Origin: Verrucomicrobiota bacterium
GTDB lineage: Bacteria > Verrucomicrobiota > Verrucomicrobiia > Verrucomicrobiales > Akkermansiaceae
Reading direction: 5' to 3'
DNA: 64,000 nucleotides
Assembly (NCBI GenBank): GCA_017301995.1
Contig: JAFLEH010000014.1
Coordinates: 108,719-172,718 of the forward strand
The stretch's first letter is position 1, and each line of letters starts with the position of its first letter. Both the position numbers and the translations under genes were made by a program. The notes below the pieces were generated by a model. It ran no database searches. It was given only the letters and a program-made list of their open reading frames with translations, and was not told the origin of the DNA. This document shows, piece after piece, positions 43,010 to 52,209 of the stretch.

Positions 43010-44715
43010 ACCGATCCGGCCTGATGCCCGACTGGCTCCGCGGCTACCGGATGGCGTGGCTGAGGGCGGATCTCGTCGCGGGCGTGACCCTTGCGGCCTA
43101 TCTGATTCCCGCAAGCATCGGCGACGCCTCGCTGGCCGGACTCCCGCCGCAAGCCGGATTGTATTCGTGCGCCTTCGCCGGGCTGGTGTTCTGGCTGTTC
43201 ACCCGGTCCCGCCAAACGGTGATCACCGTGACCTCCGCGCTGTCACTGCTGGTCGGTTCCTCGATCGGCGCCATGGCCGACGGCGACCCCTCGCGGTTCG
43301 GGGCGCTGGCGGCGGCCACCGCCCTGCTGGTTTCCGCCCTCGCCTGCCTGGTGGCGCTCACCCGCGCGGGCGGCATCGTCAATTTCATCTCGGAACCCGT
43401 CCTGGTGGGATTCAAGGTGGGTGTGGGACTCTACCTAACCACCACGCAGTTGCCGAAACTGTGCGGCTTCGCGGGCGGACACGGACCCTTCCGCGAACAG
43501 TTATGTTATTTCACCGGTCATCTCGACCGGGTCCACCCGGCCTCCCTAACCGTAGGACTGGCGGCACTGGCGTTGCTTTTTCTGGGGCGGCGCTTTTTTC
43601 CGTTCAAACCGCTGGCGCTGCCGGTGATCGTTCTCAGCCTGTTGCTGGGCGCGATCTTTGATCCGTCCGGCTTCGGAATCAAAACGCTCGGGTATTTCCA
43701 ACAATCGGTGCCGTTGCCCGGTCCGCCGTCCGGGCTTGCCTGGGACGACCTCCACGCCCTGCTGCCGCTCGCGATGGCGTGCCTGCTGCTGGGAGGCGTG
43801 GAAACCACCGCCATCGGCAGGGTTTTCGCCCGCAAACACGCCGTGGTGTTCGATGGTCCCCGCCAGTTTCTCGCGCTCGGGGCCGCCAATCTGGCCGCCG
43901 GTCTCGCACAGGGCTATCCGGTCAGCGGCGGGATGTCGCAGTCGCTGGTCAATGACGAAAGCGGCGCCCGCTCGCCGCTTTCCGGGCTTTTCGCCGCATT
44001 GCTGACACTTATGCTAACCGTCCTGGGCGGCGGACTCCTCCGCCACCTGCCGCTGCCGGTGCTAGCGGCGGTCGTGATCTTCGCCGTCACCGGATTGCTG
44101 AAACACGGCGACCTGCGCCGCCTGTGGCGATTCTCCCGCGCCGAGTTCGCCGTGGCGATGGCCGCGTTGTTGGGGGTGCTGGTGTCCGGCATGCTGATGG
44201 GAGTCCTGATCGGCGCCATCCTCTCGCTGCTGCTGTTGCTCCACCGCAGCGCCTATCCGCATGTCACCGAACTCGGACGCGTGCCGGACACCTGCCACTT
44301 CGCCGACCACCTGCGGAACCCGGCCAACGCCCGGATTCCCGGAGTCTTCATCTTCCGCATCGATGGCGCGCCGCTCTATTACAACGTCGATTACATCCGC
44401 GAGCGGTTTTTCAGCCTTTTGGACGCCAGAACCGATCCGGTGGAACTCGTGATCCTCGACTTCGGCGCGGTCACCGCCATCGACCTCGCGGGCGTGGAAT
44501 TGTTGCTGCACCTGCGCCACGCGCTGCTCCGCAAAGACATCCAACTCCGCCTCGCCGAAACCCACACCACCGTGCGAAAGGCGCTCGAACGCTCCGGTTT
44601 CGTCAACCGCTACGGCCGCATCGAACCCGACCTCAACGTGGACGCCATCCTCGACCATTGGGAAATGGAACGCGGCGCGAAACAACCTACCCCGCAATCC
44701 GCACCCGCCCCGTAG
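43006..44715 (+). CDS. SulP-family anion transporter with STAS domain
   Basis: The 569-residue inner-membrane protein has 10-14 hydrophobic segments with the SulP-type opening LRADLVAGVTLAAYLIPASIGDASLAGLPPQAGLYS and, near residue 300, GYPVSGGMSQSLVNDESGARSPLSG. The C-terminal cytoplasmic STAS domain (about 430-545) shows FIFRIDGAPLYYNVDYI and LDFGAVTAIDLAGVELLL. SulP proteins carry sulfate, bicarbonate or other anions; the substrate is not readable here. ATG 43006 is favoured because it overlaps the stop of a short leader frame; GTG at 42970 would add 12 residues. Confidence 0.93.
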   Translation: MNRSGLMPDWLRGYRMAWLRADLVAGVTLAAYLIPASIGDASLAGLPPQAGLYSCAFAGLVFWLFTRSRQTVITVTSALSLLVGSSIGAMADGDPSRFGALAAATALLVSALACLVALTRAGGIVNFISEPVLVGFKVGVGLYLTTTQLPKLCGFAGGHGPFREQLCYFTGHLDRVHPASLTVGLAALALLFLGRRFFPFKPLALPVIVLSLLLGAIFDPSGFGIKTLGYFQQSVPLPGPPSGLAWDDLHALLPLAMACLLLGGVETTAIGRVFARKHAVVFDGPRQFLALGAANLAAGLAQGYPVSGGMSQSLVNDESGARSPLSGLFAALLTLMLTVLGGGLLRHLPLPVLAAVVIFAVTGLLKHGDLRRLWRFSRAEFAVAMAALLGVLVSGMLMGVLIGAILSLLLLLHRSAYPHVTELGRVPDTCHFADHLRNPANARIPGVFIFRIDGAPLYYNVDYIRERFFSLLDARTDPVELVILDFGAVTAIDLAGVELLLHLRHALLRKDIQLRLAETHTTVRKALERSGFVNRYGRIEPDLNVDAILDHWEMERGAKQPTPQSAPAP

Positions 44716-44761
44716 CCGAGCTCGTTAGAGCGTGGTCCTCCAGCCTCTCGTCCCCTCCCTA

Positions 44762-44790
44762 TTGACAAACCCTCTTCGCGGCACCACATT
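44762..44790 (+). promoter_or_regulatory. Candidate promoter for the small secreted protein
   Basis: A perfect TTGACA at 44762-44767, a 17-base spacer and CACATT at 44785-44790 (3 of 6 matches) lie directly upstream of the ATG at 44797. If used, the transcript would be almost leaderless. Confidence 0.3.
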
Positions 44791-44796
44791 TCCGCC

Positions 44797-45309
44797 ATGA
44801 AAACCGCCCTGCGCCGCCTGATCCCGGCACTCGCGCTGCCGCTGCTCCTGCTGTGGCCGGTCACCTCGACAGCACAGGCATGCTACGCGATCGAGCCTCC
44901 CTACGACCCGATGTGGCTGACCGCCTACAGCAAGAACATCTTCGTGATCGAAGTCACCAAGGTCGCCCCAGAGGATCCGGTCGTGAAAAACGGATGCGAG
45001 CACCGCCGGATTTCGTTTTCCGGAAAAGTCGTCGAGACCGTCAGGGGAAAAGCGCCGGAAAAGGAATTCTCCCACGATGGGTTCAAACTCAGGATCGTCG
45101 ATCACGAGAAAGCCAGGGAGGCCGCCAAGTCCGAGGAGGAACTCCAAATCCTCGAACTCCTCGACAAGTCCCTTTGCGGTGCCGAGGGATGCGAAGTCGG
45201 CGAACGCTACCTGGTCGTCCAATGCAAGCTCGGCGAGTTTTTCGCGCTTCTGAAAAAGGACGATGAAACCTGGAGATCCCAAATCCGCGAGGAAAAAGAC
45301 GGACTGTGA
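44797..45309 (+). CDS. Small secreted Cys-containing protein
   Basis: The 170-residue protein has a signal peptide (to about TSTAQA) directly followed by CYAIEPP. Further features are a central IFVIEVTKV and FSGKVVETVRGK and a C-terminal SLCGAEGCEVGERYLVVQC. This arrangement (N-terminal Cys, V-x-G-x-V strands, Cys-Gly near the end followed by G-x-x-YLV) recalls netrin/TIMP-like domains, but this is inference from pattern only. Start context TTCCGCCATG, with a TTGACA 34 bases upstream. The function is unknown. Confidence 0.7.
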   Translation: MKTALRRLIPALALPLLLLWPVTSTAQACYAIEPPYDPMWLTAYSKNIFVIEVTKVAPEDPVVKNGCEHRRISFSGKVVETVRGKAPEKEFSHDGFKLRIVDHEKAREAAKSEEELQILELLDKSLCGAEGCEVGERYLVVQCKLGEFFALLKKDDETWRSQIREEKDGL

Positions 45310-45386
45310 CGCCAACGCCGCCCAGTCCCACGTGACGGACCCGATTTCCCATTGCTTCCCCAGCCCGGCTCCGCGATAGTGGGGGC

Positions 45387-47654
45387 GTGAACGCGCGTTT
45401 GCCAATTATCCGTATCGGTCTGACATGCCTGATAGGCGGGTGCCTGCCCGTTTTTCTAACCGCCGCGCCGGAAGATCCTGGCAAACCCGCTGCCGAGGCC
45501 GCCAGCGCCTCCGAATCAGCCCCACATAAGCCAGACGGCGAGAAAGCCAAACTCGAACAATCGCTTCAGGAAGCCCGCGAGGGCCTGGCCGCGCTGGACG
45601 CACCGGGAGCGGCCGACGCGTTGCCCGCCGGGATTGCGCCCGCGGATGTGGACGAACGCCGCCGTACGCTCGACCAGATCACCCTGATCGCCGGCCGCGC
45701 GCTCAAAGGGCTCTCGGCGGTGGAGGATGCGGCCAAGGCGCTCGATACCGCACGCCAGCGGGATGCGGGATGGTCGGGGTTCAAAAAACCGCCGCCCTAT
45801 TCCCTGCTGATGATCGACGACCTCGTCAACGAGCGCGAGGCGGTGAAATCCAACCTCGAATCCGCCGAGGCGTCGCTCGCCAACTACGAGCGGATGCAGG
45901 AAACGATCCTCCGTGAAGCCAAGACCGCCGAAGACGCCGTCAACCGCACCCTAACCGCCGTGCAGGGCGCGTCGCCCGAATCCGCGCCCGCCGAAAAGTG
46001 GAGGTTGGAAACCGCGCGCGCCAACACTCGGCTGCTGGCGGTCCGCGCCAGCCAACTCAAGAGCATGGTCGCCAGCCAGCGGGACCGTATCGCCGCCGCC
46101 AACGCGGACCTGAAATTGTTGGAACGACAGATCTCGGTGGCCAAGGCGAACGCCAGCTTCACCGACGACGACCTGGCCCAACTCGCGAAAGTTTCCTCCG
46201 AGCGCAAACAGGCGATCCGCAAGGAACTCGATGCCCTCGCCAAGCGGCTCAAAACCGCGATCGCCAACCGCGACCAAGCCAAGGCCGCCGCCGATCCCGG
46301 AGGCGAAACCGTGGAGGAATCCGTCCAGGAACTCGCCAAATACCGGCTGGAAGTCGCGGAGGGCGGAGTCGAAACCGTCCAATCCCTGATCGAAGGACTT
46401 GAGGGGCTGCTCCAACTGGAGGATGTCGGCATGAAAGCCTATCAGGACCGGCGCGCCCTAACCGACGCGCGCGGCCTCCAGGACAAGGTGAAAGCGCTCG
46501 ACGCCCTCGGCGTGCCACGCGAGCACCTTTGGGCATGGGTCAACGTGCTCGATGACGAAATGGCGGAAACCACCGCCAACCTAACCAAACTGGAGGCCCG
46601 CGCCACCACCATCACCTCCGCGGACCCGCGTTTCCGCCTGCTGGCCGAGCAACGTGCCAACACCGCCGAACGCCTCGCCATGCTCCAGCGGCTCTCGCAG
46701 GCGGTGGAAACCCAGCGGCGCCTGGTCAAACGGTGGATTCTGGAACACTCGCCGGATGAGAAACCCGGCGGATTCTGGAACACGACCGCATCACTGGCAT
46801 CCGCGGGGTGGAAGGGCATCGGAAAACTCTGGAACCTTGAGGTGATGGCTTTCAAAAACGAGGTGATGGTGGATGGCGAAACCATCACCGGACGCTTCCC
46901 GGTCACCATCGGCATGTTGGCGAAAGCCATTCTCTTTTTCCTGATAGGTTATTGGTTGGCCGCGTGGGTCGCCCGCCGCATCCAGAACTCGCTGGTTGCC
47001 CGAGGACGACTCGCCGAACCCCAGGCGCGCACCCTGCGCAACTGGGCGATGATCGTCGTCGCCCTGGCGCTCGCCATCGGCTCGCTCGCGGTGATGCGGA
47101 TCCCGCTCACGATGTTCGCCTTCCTCGGCGGTGCCCTCGCCATCGGCCTTGGAATCGGCACCCAGACACTGATCAAGAATTTCATAAGCGGCATCATCGT
47201 CCTCGCCGAACGCAAGGTTCGCGTCGGCGACGTCGTGGAAGTGGAAGGCGTCACCGGCACCATCACCGAGATCAACATCCGCTCCTCCATCCTGCGCTCC
47301 TCGGACGATGTCGAAACCCTGATCCCCAACTCGTCGCTGCTCGACAGCCGGGTCGGAAACCGCATGCTTTCCAACAAACGGATGCGCCAGTCCCTGAAGG
47401 TGACCGCCTCGCCCGGCGCGCCTCCATCCGGAATCATGGATATGCTAACCGAATCCGCCACCCGGCACGGATTGGTGCTCAAGCAACCGGCGCCCTTCGC
47501 CATCTTCGAGGATTTCACCGGCACTTCCCTCGTGTTCACCCTCTATTTCTGGGTGGACCTCCCCTCGTGCCAGCCCATGGTCGTCACCAGCGACCTCCGC
47601 CTGATGATCGAAAAACGGCTCGCAGAAATGAACTGCGGCCCGAAGGCGGAGTGA
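45387..47654 (+). CDS. Large MscS-family mechanosensitive channel
   Basis: The 755-residue protein has a signal-like hydrophobic N-terminus, then about 450 residues of Ala/Glu/Lys/Leu-rich coiled-coil periplasmic domain (about residues 35-490), as in MscK-type channels. Next are transmembrane helices from about residue 511 (AKAILFFLIGYWLAAWV, WAMIVVALALAIGSLAVM, FAFLGGALAIGLGIGTQTL) and the conserved pore-lining and beta-domain FISGIIVLAERKVRVGDVVEVEG. It would open under membrane tension to release solutes during osmotic down-shock. The start is GTG at 45387 with GTGGGGGC upstream. Confidence 0.9.
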   Translation: MNARLPIIRIGLTCLIGGCLPVFLTAAPEDPGKPAAEAASASESAPHKPDGEKAKLEQSLQEAREGLAALDAPGAADALPAGIAPADVDERRRTLDQITLIAGRALKGLSAVEDAAKALDTARQRDAGWSGFKKPPPYSLLMIDDLVNEREAVKSNLESAEASLANYERMQETILREAKTAEDAVNRTLTAVQGASPESAPAEKWRLETARANTRLLAVRASQLKSMVASQRDRIAAANADLKLLERQISVAKANASFTDDDLAQLAKVSSERKQAIRKELDALAKRLKTAIANRDQAKAAADPGGETVEESVQELAKYRLEVAEGGVETVQSLIEGLEGLLQLEDVGMKAYQDRRALTDARGLQDKVKALDALGVPREHLWAWVNVLDDEMAETTANLTKLEARATTITSADPRFRLLAEQRANTAERLAMLQRLSQAVETQRRLVKRWILEHSPDEKPGGFWNTTASLASAGWKGIGKLWNLEVMAFKNEVMVDGETITGRFPVTIGMLAKAILFFLIGYWLAAWVARRIQNSLVARGRLAEPQARTLRNWAMIVVALALAIGSLAVMRIPLTMFAFLGGALAIGLGIGTQTLIKNFISGIIVLAERKVRVGDVVEVEGVTGTITEINIRSSILRSSDDVETLIPNSSLLDSRVGNRMLSNKRMRQSLKVTASPGAPPSGIMDMLTESATRHGLVLKQPAPFAIFEDFTGTSLVFTLYFWVDLPSCQPMVVTSDLRLMIEKRLAEMNCGPKAE

Positions 47655-47658
47655 GCCC

Positions 47659-47677
47659 CCCCCGGCGAGGCCGGGGG
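47659..47677 (+). terminator. Perfect 8-bp GC stem-loop after mscS
   Basis: CCCCCGGC, loop GAG, GCCGGGGG begins five bases after the channel's stop codon. No T-run follows, so it may act with Rho or protect the mRNA end. Confidence 0.45.
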
Positions 47678-47686
47678 ATGACTCAC

Positions 47687-47878
47687 TCATTGCGGGCTTG
47701 GTTCGACGACGAAGATTCCCATGGACTTGGTCCTCTCCTCTCTAGCAAGCCCCTTTTCGACAAGGTTTGCCGCGAACAGTGAGATCCGTCCGTCAGCCGC
47801 GAACCCGACAATTTGCACGACATATTCAATTTCCGCCAAGCACGCTCTGCTTATTTGGATGTCGCCCCTCGTTTCCAA
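47687..47878 (-). CDS. Possible small ORF with atypical codon use
   Basis: A 63-residue frame from a TTG at 47878 reads like protein (RACLAEIEYVVQIVGFAADG, LFAANLVEKGLAREERTKSM), with codons such as ATA, AGA, AAA and ATT that differ from its GC-rich neighbours. In-frame codons continue 11 further upstream to a TGA at 47909-47911 without an ATG, so it may be the remnant of a longer gene. No family is recognised. It sits between the mscS terminator and a repeat copy. Confidence 0.35.
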   Translation of the reverse strand: METRGDIQISRACLAEIEYVVQIVGFAADGRISLFAANLVEKGLAREERTKSMGIFVVEPSPQ

Positions 47879-47893
47879 GTCTATTATGTCTGT

Positions 47894-47921
47894 GAGATTT
47901 TTCGTCGGTCACCTTCTCATG
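47894..47921. repeat. 28-bp imperfect direct repeat, copy A
   Basis: This copy matches 49843-49870 in the same orientation at 25 of 28 positions (core ATTTTTCGTC). The two copies bracket the beta-propeller gene. On the minus strand both contain AGGTGAC followed by GACGAAAAAT. Confidence 0.7.
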
Positions 47922-47941
47922 CTCATGCATCCGTGAGCCGC

Positions 47942-49711
47942 TCACCAGGCGGGCACCGTCACCCGGAGGGTGCTGGGCACCTCGGACGCCACTGTTAGAA
48001 TCAGCGAATCCCCATCCCGCTCGATGCGGGTGATTGCTGCACCATAGGTTCCCCGCGTCCGGGTGGTGCGCGTGCCGTCCGGACTGGTCGAGGCACTGTA
48101 ATTGGTTTCGGGCAACGACAGTTCCGGACTGAAACCAACCGACAACAGCGCCCGGACGGTGTTGCCAGTGGCCAGATCGACTTTTTCGACCGGAAAATGC
48201 ATGACGGTGTCACCCTGCTTTCGCACAAACCCGCCGGACGGGATCCTGATGACGGATTGGTTGTCAAACAGCCACGAAGGTTCGGCAACCCCGGTGAGCA
48301 ACCAGGCGTCCTCGACGGGAAGCGATTCCGGGATCTCCCGGTACCACACGAGGTTGCCCAGGCAGTCAACGCCGCTGCCACCCATCTTCACCTGTGGCAG
48401 CTTGCCGACCGGACGGATCATCGCCAATCCGTTGGGTTCACAGCGCCAGAGAACGCCAGCATCGGCAAGCCGCACCTCCGTGCCAATGACATCCCGGGGC
48501 AGGTGGATGATCGCGACGGGAGCGCCGGTTTTGGCGGAAATCTCATAGATCCGGCATGAAGAAACGAAGCCGCCAAACGGTCCGGCACCTTCGGAAACCG
48601 CGACGAAGACACTGCCTATATCGCCACTTCCCACATACATCGGACCGCCGATGATCCGGCAATTGGACGCTAGCTCCGCCTTGAGGCGGGCCTGGTGGTC
48701 GGCTTTTTCCGGCGGCTTTTTCGCTTGCGGATTCTTGGTCGAAGTTCCCCGCTTGGCGGGAGTTGGCGGCGTTTCGGTGGTCGCGGAGGTCTCCGGTTCG
48801 TCCTCTTTCTCCGCATCATGGTCAAAGGGGTCCCGGCCAAAGCGACTGATGAAATGCGACCAGACGCTTGGGCCGATAAAGCCGCGTTGATATTCCCAAA
48901 CCGCGGGCTGCTTCCATAGCAGTTTGCCGGTTTTCAGATCGAACGCCCACAAGGCGTCGTGGGGGCCGGTGCAGACGAACAGACTGCCTCCGCCGGAGTT
49001 TGCCAAGCACAGCCCGGTGGCGGCGTAGGCCGGTCCGCCGCCGCCAAGCAAGCCGGCGGCGGGCGAGGCCGCCCGCTGATAGGGAATCGTCGCATGCCAC
49101 AGCGTCTTGCCGCCGCGCCGCGGCCACAGCATCACCCGCGAGTGCTTCAGGACGCGCTCATACATGTCATTGTCGGATCTGGCCGGGACCTCGGATACGG
49201 CGTAGATGAGGTCATCCGCGATACCCACGACCGCCACCCGTTCGTTCGGTTCCGTGTCCTCCGGCATAACCAGTGCCGGGAGTTCCTCGCCGGAATCGAC
49301 GGCAGCCCACCGCAACAGCGAGGGTTCGGCGATCCGATAGGTTCGGTCCGCCCCCTTGCCGGATTCCCGCCATCTTTGGAAAAAGACCTCGTGGTCGGTG
49401 AAATGCAGTGGGGCGATGACGGCGCGCGGTTCGGTCCCGGCGATCCGCCATGCCTCATGCTGATCCGCCTCGCGGATGGCGACCAGTCGGCCCTCGTCAT
49501 CCGTGGTGATCCGCAAACCCGCCACGATCTGGCCTTCCGCGATCGGTGCGGCCACCGTCCGGATCGGCGTGTCCTTCCCATCGACCGACCACGTCACGGC
49601 CTTGGCGTCCAACACGATGAGCGAGTTCGCGGGAGCGGCTGCCGCCAAGCCGCACGACATCAGCAAAAATGATGTTAGAACAGTCGTCGGCGATGCGATG
49701 AGTGGCTTCAT
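47942..49711 (-). CDS. Secreted PQQ-like beta-propeller protein
   Basis: The 589-residue protein has a signal peptide (MKPLIASPTTVLTSFLLMSCGLAAAAPAN). The body has propeller-blade motifs such as DALWAFDLKTGKLLWKQPAVWEY and RGGKTLWHATIPYQRA, as in PQQ-like repeat proteins, with a charged low-complexity insertion (about residues 330-370, EKEDEPETSATTETPP, KKPPEKADHQ). No catalytic residues are evident, so a binding or scaffold role outside the cytoplasm is likely. The ATG at 49711 is chosen for the signal peptide; 50 further in-frame codons run upstream into a repeat copy. The gene is bracketed by the 28-bp direct repeats. Confidence 0.75.
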   Translation of the reverse strand: MKPLIASPTTVLTSFLLMSCGLAAAAPANSLIVLDAKAVTWSVDGKDTPIRTVAAPIAEGQIVAGLRITTDDEGRLVAIREADQHEAWRIAGTEPRAVIAPLHFTDHEVFFQRWRESGKGADRTYRIAEPSLLRWAAVDSGEELPALVMPEDTEPNERVAVVGIADDLIYAVSEVPARSDNDMYERVLKHSRVMLWPRRGGKTLWHATIPYQRAASPAAGLLGGGGPAYAATGLCLANSGGGSLFVCTGPHDALWAFDLKTGKLLWKQPAVWEYQRGFIGPSVWSHFISRFGRDPFDHDAEKEDEPETSATTETPPTPAKRGTSTKNPQAKKPPEKADHQARLKAELASNCRIIGGPMYVGSGDIGSVFVAVSEGAGPFGGFVSSCRIYEISAKTGAPVAIIHLPRDVIGTEVRLADAGVLWRCEPNGLAMIRPVGKLPQVKMGGSGVDCLGNLVWYREIPESLPVEDAWLLTGVAEPSWLFDNQSVIRIPSGGFVRKQGDTVMHFPVEKVDLATGNTVRALLSVGFSPELSLPETNYSASTSPDGTRTTRTRGTYGAAITRIERDGDSLILTVASEVPSTLRVTVPAW

Positions 49712-49842
49712 GAAAGAAGCGTGGCCGTTCATGGCGTGCCAGTCAAGCCTTGCCCAGATGAAGCCCGGCGAACGACAACGGTGCGGCACATGAGATCCCT
49801 TGCCCGGCTCGAGGTGGGATCGTTGCAATTCACGAAGACCAG

Positions 49843-49870
49843 GAAATTTTTCGTCTGTCACCTTTTCATG
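49843..49870. repeat. 28-bp imperfect direct repeat, copy B
   Basis: Partner of 47894-47921, with 3 mismatches. It lies 131 bases upstream of the start of the beta-propeller gene and overlaps the 3' end of a small hydrophobic minus-strand ORF. Confidence 0.7.
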
Positions 49871-49974
49871 ACCTTTTCAAGGGTCTTCCGTGGCACACCC
49901 GCCAAAACGAGCAGATAAACCGGCAACACCGAAACTATGACCATGCCAAACGTGACCACGCCCGGAGCATGCAC
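49858..49974 (-). CDS. Possible small single-span membrane peptide
   Basis: A frame from GTG 49974 gives 38 residues with one hydrophobic span (VVTFGMVIVSVLPVYLLVLAGV) and a basic tail (PRKTLEKVMKR). The frame is open further upstream to about 50100, without membrane or motif content. The stop falls inside repeat copy B. It may be a real small protein or chance; no family is recognised. Confidence 0.3.
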   Translation of the reverse strand: MHAPGVVTFGMVIVSVLPVYLLVLAGVPRKTLEKVMKR

Positions 49975-50210
49975 CGGACCCCGGCCCGCATTGACAAACC
50001 GATAATCCCGTAAATCCCGGTGAAATCGCAACCGGATGTCCGGGTGCGGAACACAAGCGCCCGACAAGGATCGTCGTGGGACCGAAGACTGTACAGGCAC
50101 CGCCTGACGAAAAGCACCAAGCGTGATAACTGTTGCCGTAGGTCCTGCCCTTTCTTGGAGCCCTTTCTTGGAGCTTGATTCCCGAAACCTGATTGTTCAC
50201 CATCCGTCCG
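49975..50210. other. Intergenic region before the K+ channel gene
   Basis: Together with the uncertain small ORF, this makes about 350 bases between well-supported genes. A direct duplication of CCCTTTCTTGGAGC lies at 50150-50174. A TTGACA at 49990 points along the plus strand but has no good -10 partner. Nothing else was recognised. Confidence 0.4.
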
Positions 50211-51836
50211 GTGAAACGCTCCACCAAACGCCTGTTGATTCTCATGGCCACCTTCATCGCGGTGCTCGTGACCGCGGCGCTGTTCTACAGGTTGGGCATG
50301 GAACGGCTGGAAGGAAAGCCGCGCACGTTCTGGGACGGGCTCGAATGGGCCTCCGAAACGCTGTCCACCACCGGCTACGGCCACGACAGCAAGTGGAGCC
50401 ATCCGCTCATGATCCTGCTGGTCCTGCTCGTGCAGTTCCTCGGCGTGTTCATGATCTATCTGATTTTCCCGGTCTATCTGATTCCGTTTCTCGAAGAACG
50501 TTTCGAAACCCGCCTGCCAAAGGATTGCAAGGGCATGCGGGATCATGTGATCGTTTTCCGCAGCGGCGCGGCCGTGCATTCGCTCATGGAGGAACTGCGC
50601 CTCGCCGGCGTGGCGACCGTGGTTGTCGAGGAGGACCCTGCCACCGCCCGCATCGCCAAGGAGGACGGATTGCGCGTGGTGCTGGGCCATTTGGACGGAG
50701 GAGTGATGGACCGGATCGAACTGGCCCACGCGCGCGCCCTGATTCTCAACGACAGCGATCACCGCAACGCCGCGCTGGCCATCACCGCGCGCCAACTCGG
50801 ATACAAGGGACCGATCCTCGCTCTGATAGAAACCCCGCTGCACCGCCAGCCGACCATGCTCGCGGGCGCCACCGCCGCCTACACGCCCAGACACGTGCTC
50901 GGAGCCGCGCTGGCCGCGCGCGCGAGCCGCAAGGTGAGCCCCGCCGTCGGCGGCGTGCAAAAACTCGGCCGCAAACTCCATGTCTGCGAAACCATCATTC
51001 CCCGCGATAGTCCGCTGGCCGGAAAAACCCTGCGCGAAGCCCGGGTCGGCGAAGAAACCGGCATCACGGTGATCGGCCAATGGGTCGGCGGAAAACTGGT
51101 GGCCCCGCCATCGCCCGACATGCGCGTAGAGCCCGGCGGCATTCTCATCGTGGCGGGCAGTTTCGACCACACCGAGAAATTCACCGATCGTTACGGCGCC
51201 GCCCAGCGCAAAGGCCCCTTCCTCATCGCCGGCTTCGGCGAAGTGGGCCGCAAGGTGGCGGAACTCCTGATAGATGCCGGAGAGGAAGTGCGCGTGCTCT
51301 GCCAGGAACCGTCCGACGGCGTGCATTTCGTCGGCACCGTGCTGGATGCCGCGTTGTTGGAGAAGGCCGGAGCACGCGACGCACAAGCGGTCATTCTCGC
51401 GCTACATGAAGATGCCGCCACGCTGTTCGCCACCGTGATCCTCAAGGATCTGGCGCCCAATGTACCGATCATCGCGCGCGTGAACGGCCCGGAAAACGTG
51501 GATCGCATCCACGCCGCGGGAGCCGAGTTCGCGCTTTCCATCAGCCAGGTCACCGGCCAGATCCTCGCCCGAAAATTACTGGGAAAGCATTCGGTCTCAC
51601 TCGACCAAACGCTCAAGGTCTCGATGGTCACCTCCGCGGATCTAACCGGAAAGCACCCGTCCGACCTGAAAATCCGCACCCGCACCGGATGCAGCGTGGT
51701 CGCCGTGGAGCGGGACAAGGAATTGATCGTGCACCTGCCCGCGGATTTCCGCTTCGCCGACGGCGACCGGATCCACGTCTGCGGCAGCGAGGCCTCTCTG
51801 CGCGTGTTCGCCGCGGAATTCAGGACCAAGGGATGA
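50211..51836 (+). CDS. Two-span potassium channel with tandem TrkA (RCK) modules
   Basis: The 541-residue inner-membrane protein has TM1 (about residues 6-28), a pore helix and selectivity filter TTGYG at residues 53-57, and TM2 (about 64-95). Two regulatory units follow. The first is a TrkA-N domain (VIVFRSGAAVHSLMEEL) with TrkA-C near IIPRDSPLAGKTLREARVGEETG. The second is a TrkA-N domain with a clear nucleotide-binding loop (FLIAGFGEVGRKVAELLIDAGEEV) with a C-terminal TrkA-C. This is the plan of MthK/GsuK-type ligand-gated K+ channels. The first Rossmann domain reads FRSGAA, without the usual GxGxxG. GTG at 50211 is the likely start; TTG 50193 would add six residues. Confidence 0.92.
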   Translation: MKRSTKRLLILMATFIAVLVTAALFYRLGMERLEGKPRTFWDGLEWASETLSTTGYGHDSKWSHPLMILLVLLVQFLGVFMIYLIFPVYLIPFLEERFETRLPKDCKGMRDHVIVFRSGAAVHSLMEELRLAGVATVVVEEDPATARIAKEDGLRVVLGHLDGGVMDRIELAHARALILNDSDHRNAALAITARQLGYKGPILALIETPLHRQPTMLAGATAAYTPRHVLGAALAARASRKVSPAVGGVQKLGRKLHVCETIIPRDSPLAGKTLREARVGEETGITVIGQWVGGKLVAPPSPDMRVEPGGILIVAGSFDHTEKFTDRYGAAQRKGPFLIAGFGEVGRKVAELLIDAGEEVRVLCQEPSDGVHFVGTVLDAALLEKAGARDAQAVILALHEDAATLFATVILKDLAPNVPIIARVNGPENVDRIHAAGAEFALSISQVTGQILARKLLGKHSVSLDQTLKVSMVTSADLTGKHPSDLKIRTRTGCSVVAVERDKELIVHLPADFRFADGDRIHVCGSEASLRVFAAEFRTKG

Positions 51837-52209
51837 AACCCGCACGACACCATGAAAACCGGGCATGATCTGGCAATCGCGGAGACGCTCGGCAGCGGAC
51901 TGGTGGTTTCGCGGACGGTTGGCGGAGGGTGAAGAATCCGCGCACCCCGTCGCCGTGGCCGTCGGGCGGTGTCAGCAACAGCGGCTTTCCCTGCCACAGG
52001 AACCCATGCTCGCGCCCGCATCCAGGCTCGTAAAAATATCTGATAGATGCGTTCGACGGTTTTGTATGGCCGGAGTTTGCCATGAATGCGATGGCGGGCG
52101 CGCGCAAGCCCAGCGCCTTGCGTTCGTCGAGAGCCGTCACCAGTGCGTCGCACGCCGAATGCGGTGGGCATCGCATTTTGGCACAGGCGTCCGGAGCCTA
52201 TCCGGAGGT
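51837..52209. other. Intergenic region without a convincing gene
   Basis: 373 bases between the K+ channel and the convergent PEP-CTERM gene. Minus-strand 51820-52176 is open for 118 codons (MANSGHTKPSNAS, YFYEPGCGREHGF), matches nothing I know and reads over the channel's 3' end; it might be a decayed fragment. No RNA gene or repeat was seen. Confidence 0.4.

Noticed and set aside
51820..52176. 118-codon minus-strand frame
   Set aside because: It matches no family, overlaps the 3' end of the K+ channel gene and has mixed codon use; not strong enough to call a gene.
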